Position numbers and translations under genes: made by a program. Shown here piece after piece: positions 6,118 to 7,014 of a DNA stretch of 7,014 bases. Numbering within the stretch: position 1 is the first letter of the stretch; every line of letters begins with the position of its first letter. Source of the stretch: DATMFV01 sp964651005 (GTDB lineage Bacteria > Verrucomicrobiota > Verrucomicrobiia > Chthoniobacterales > Chthoniobacteraceae); NCBI GenBank assembly GCA_964651005.1, contig CAZYVL010000125.1, positions 1 to 7,014 of the forward strand. The letters run 5' to 3'. The notes under the pieces are model-generated. The model had not been told where the DNA came from. It did no database searches and saw only the letters and a list, made by a program, of their open reading frames with translations.

Positions 6118-6152
6118 CCCCACGCGCCCCATGCGCCCCACGCGCCCCATGC
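6118..6152 (+). repeat. 18-bp tandem duplication over the sufE start
   Basis: The 17-mer CCCCACGCGCCCCATGC occurs at 6118-6134 and 6136-6152, an 18-bp period with one extra base between copies. Each copy carries an in-frame ATG (6131 and 6149), so the duplication creates two possible starts six codons apart. Confidence 0.7.
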
Positions 6153-6559
6153 CCGTGCAGGAACGCCAGGCCGCCCTCTGCGAACGCTACGCGGCCATCC
6201 CGGACCCCCAGGAACGGCTCGCCGCCATCGTCGCGCGCCGCCCCGCGACCGCCTCGCTCCCTCCCGAAGCGCGCGTGCCGGAGCTTCTCGTGCCCGGCTG
6301 CCAGTCGCGCGTCTGGATCGCCGCGAGCGCGGAGTCGGGCCGCTGCCGGTTGCAGATGCACGCGGAGTCGGCCCTCGTGCGCGGGTTGATCGGGCTGCTC
6401 TGCGATCTCTACGACGGCGCGCTGCTTGAGGAAGTCGTCGCCGCCGAGCCGGAGATTTTCGAAACGCTCGGCCTCGCGCGCAACCTCTCGCCCACCCGCC
6501 TCAACGGGCTGGCCTCGGCACGCGCGTTTCTCCGCGTGTTCGCCGCCGAAGGCCGATGA
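6149..6559 (+). CDS. sufE: SufE-family Fe-S cluster assembly protein (sulfur acceptor)
   Basis: SufE accepts persulfide sulfur from the cysteine desulfurase SufS and passes it to the SufBCD scaffold in the cytosol. The active-site region VPGCQSRVWI is unmistakable; counted from the ATG at 6149 the cysteine is residue 51, the same number as catalytic Cys51 of E. coli SufE. Total length (136) is close to E. coli SufE (138). The C-terminal pattern LARNLSPTRLNGLASARAFLR also fits the family. An alternative ATG at 6131 adds six residues (MRPTRP) and arises from an 18-bp tandem duplication; neither start has a Shine-Dalgarno. The gene follows the regulator by about 49 nt and overlaps the TatD-like gene by 4 nt (ATGA). 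No sufS, sufB, sufC or sufD is visible, so the partners must lie elsewhere. Confidence 0.95.
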   Translation: MPVQERQAALCERYAAIPDPQERLAAIVARRPATASLPPEARVPELLVPGCQSRVWIAASAESGRCRLQMHAESALVRGLIGLLCDLYDGALLEEVVAAEPEIFETLGLARNLSPTRLNGLASARAFLRVFAAEGR

Positions 6560-7014
6560 TCCTCCTCGACGCCCATAATCATTTCCAGGACCCCGCCCTC
6601 GCCCCCTCGCTCGACGCCATCGTGCGCGATCTGGCCGCCGAAGGGATCGCCGGAGCGGTGGTCAACGGCACCGCCGAGGACGACTGGGAAGCCGTCGCCA
6701 CGCTCGCGCGACGGCACCGCTGGGTCCTCCCCAGCTACGGGCTGCACCCGTGGCATCTCCCCCGGCGCACCCCCGATTGGGAAGCCCGGCTGCGCGCCCG
6801 CGTGGAGGCGGGCGGCTGCGCCATCGGCGAGATCGGCCTCGACCGCTGGATGCGCAACCCGGACTTCGAAACCCAGCAGGAAGTCTTCCGGCGGCAGCTC
6901 CGGCTCGCCGCAGAGTGCAACCTCCCCGTCACCATTCATTGCCTAAAAGCATGGGGCGCGCTTTGGGACATCCTGCACGAAGAGCCGCTACCAAAACGCG
7001 GCTTCCTACTGCAC
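6556..7014 (+). CDS. TatD-family metal-dependent hydrolase, 3' end outside window
   Basis: The first 153 residues are seen and the frame runs off the window end. The family folds as a TIM barrel with a two-metal site and includes 3'-5' DNA exonucleases and deoxyribonucleases. Metal-site motifs appear in order: DAHNHF (His7 and His9 of the DxHxH pair), GLHPW (62-66), GEIGLD with the bridging Glu92, and PVTIHC with His128. The IHC-LKAWG form after beta-strand five differs from the IHSRDA-like form of E. coli TatD/YcfH and points to a separate subgroup. The remaining His and Asp ligands would follow beyond the edge. The start overlaps the sufE stop by 4 nt (ATGA), so coupled translation is likely. 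Substrate cannot be given from sequence; quality-control nuclease is the usual guess. Confidence 0.93.
   Translation, partial: MILLDAHNHFQDPALAPSLDAIVRDLAAEGIAGAVVNGTAEDDWEAVATLARRHRWVLPSYGLHPWHLPRRTPDWEARLRARVEAGGCAIGEIGLDRWMRNPDFETQQEVFRRQLRLAAECNLPVTIHCLKAWGALWDILHEEPLPKRGFLLH

Overview
The window is GC-rich bacterial chromosome. It splits into a minus-strand accessory part (about 1-3086) and a plus-strand housekeeping cluster (3530-7014), with a non-coding divergent region between them. The mix of a large secreted RHS/YD-repeat protein, an S11 D-Ala-D-Ala carboxypeptidase, a 'mixed-substrate' type phosphofructokinase, a small Lrp/AsnC regulator, SufE and a TatD-like hydrolase would suit a Verrucomicrobiota member of the Opitutales kind. 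That assignment is inference from gene content and composition; there is no rRNA or other taxonomic marker.

Minus strand, 1-2692: one uninterrupted 897-codon reading frame that leaves the window at its 3' end. It has a hydrophobic N-terminus, an RHS-type N-terminal domain and then many YD repeats, one pair separated by an EF-hand-like calcium loop. Its C-terminus, where such proteins carry their variable domain, lies outside the window. Its codons end overwhelmingly in G or T, unlike the C/G-ending genes on the other strand. Upstream (2693-2921) is a repeat-dense leader, and beyond it a possible 54-codon gene (2922-3086, minus) for a small membrane or exported peptide with a CxxxCxxC tail. 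This small gene has not been recognised as any family.

The 3087-3529 stretch separates the two gene groups and has no convincing gene. It holds facing TTGAC elements that could be divergent -35 boxes and one 8-bp stem-loop.

Plus strand, 3530-7014: five closely packed genes. They are a D-alanyl-D-alanine carboxypeptidase (cell wall), 6-phosphofructokinase (glycolysis), an Lrp/AsnC regulator, SufE (Fe-S cluster sulfur transfer) and a TatD-family metal-dependent hydrolase cut by the window end. Two junctions are 4-nt ATGA stop/start overlaps, one gap is 24 nt and one about 49 nt, so co-transcription is likely. The functions share no single pathway; this looks like a housekeeping operon of convenience. 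The best candidate for something undescribed is the small Cys-tailed ORF plus repeat-rich leader in front of the RHS gene.
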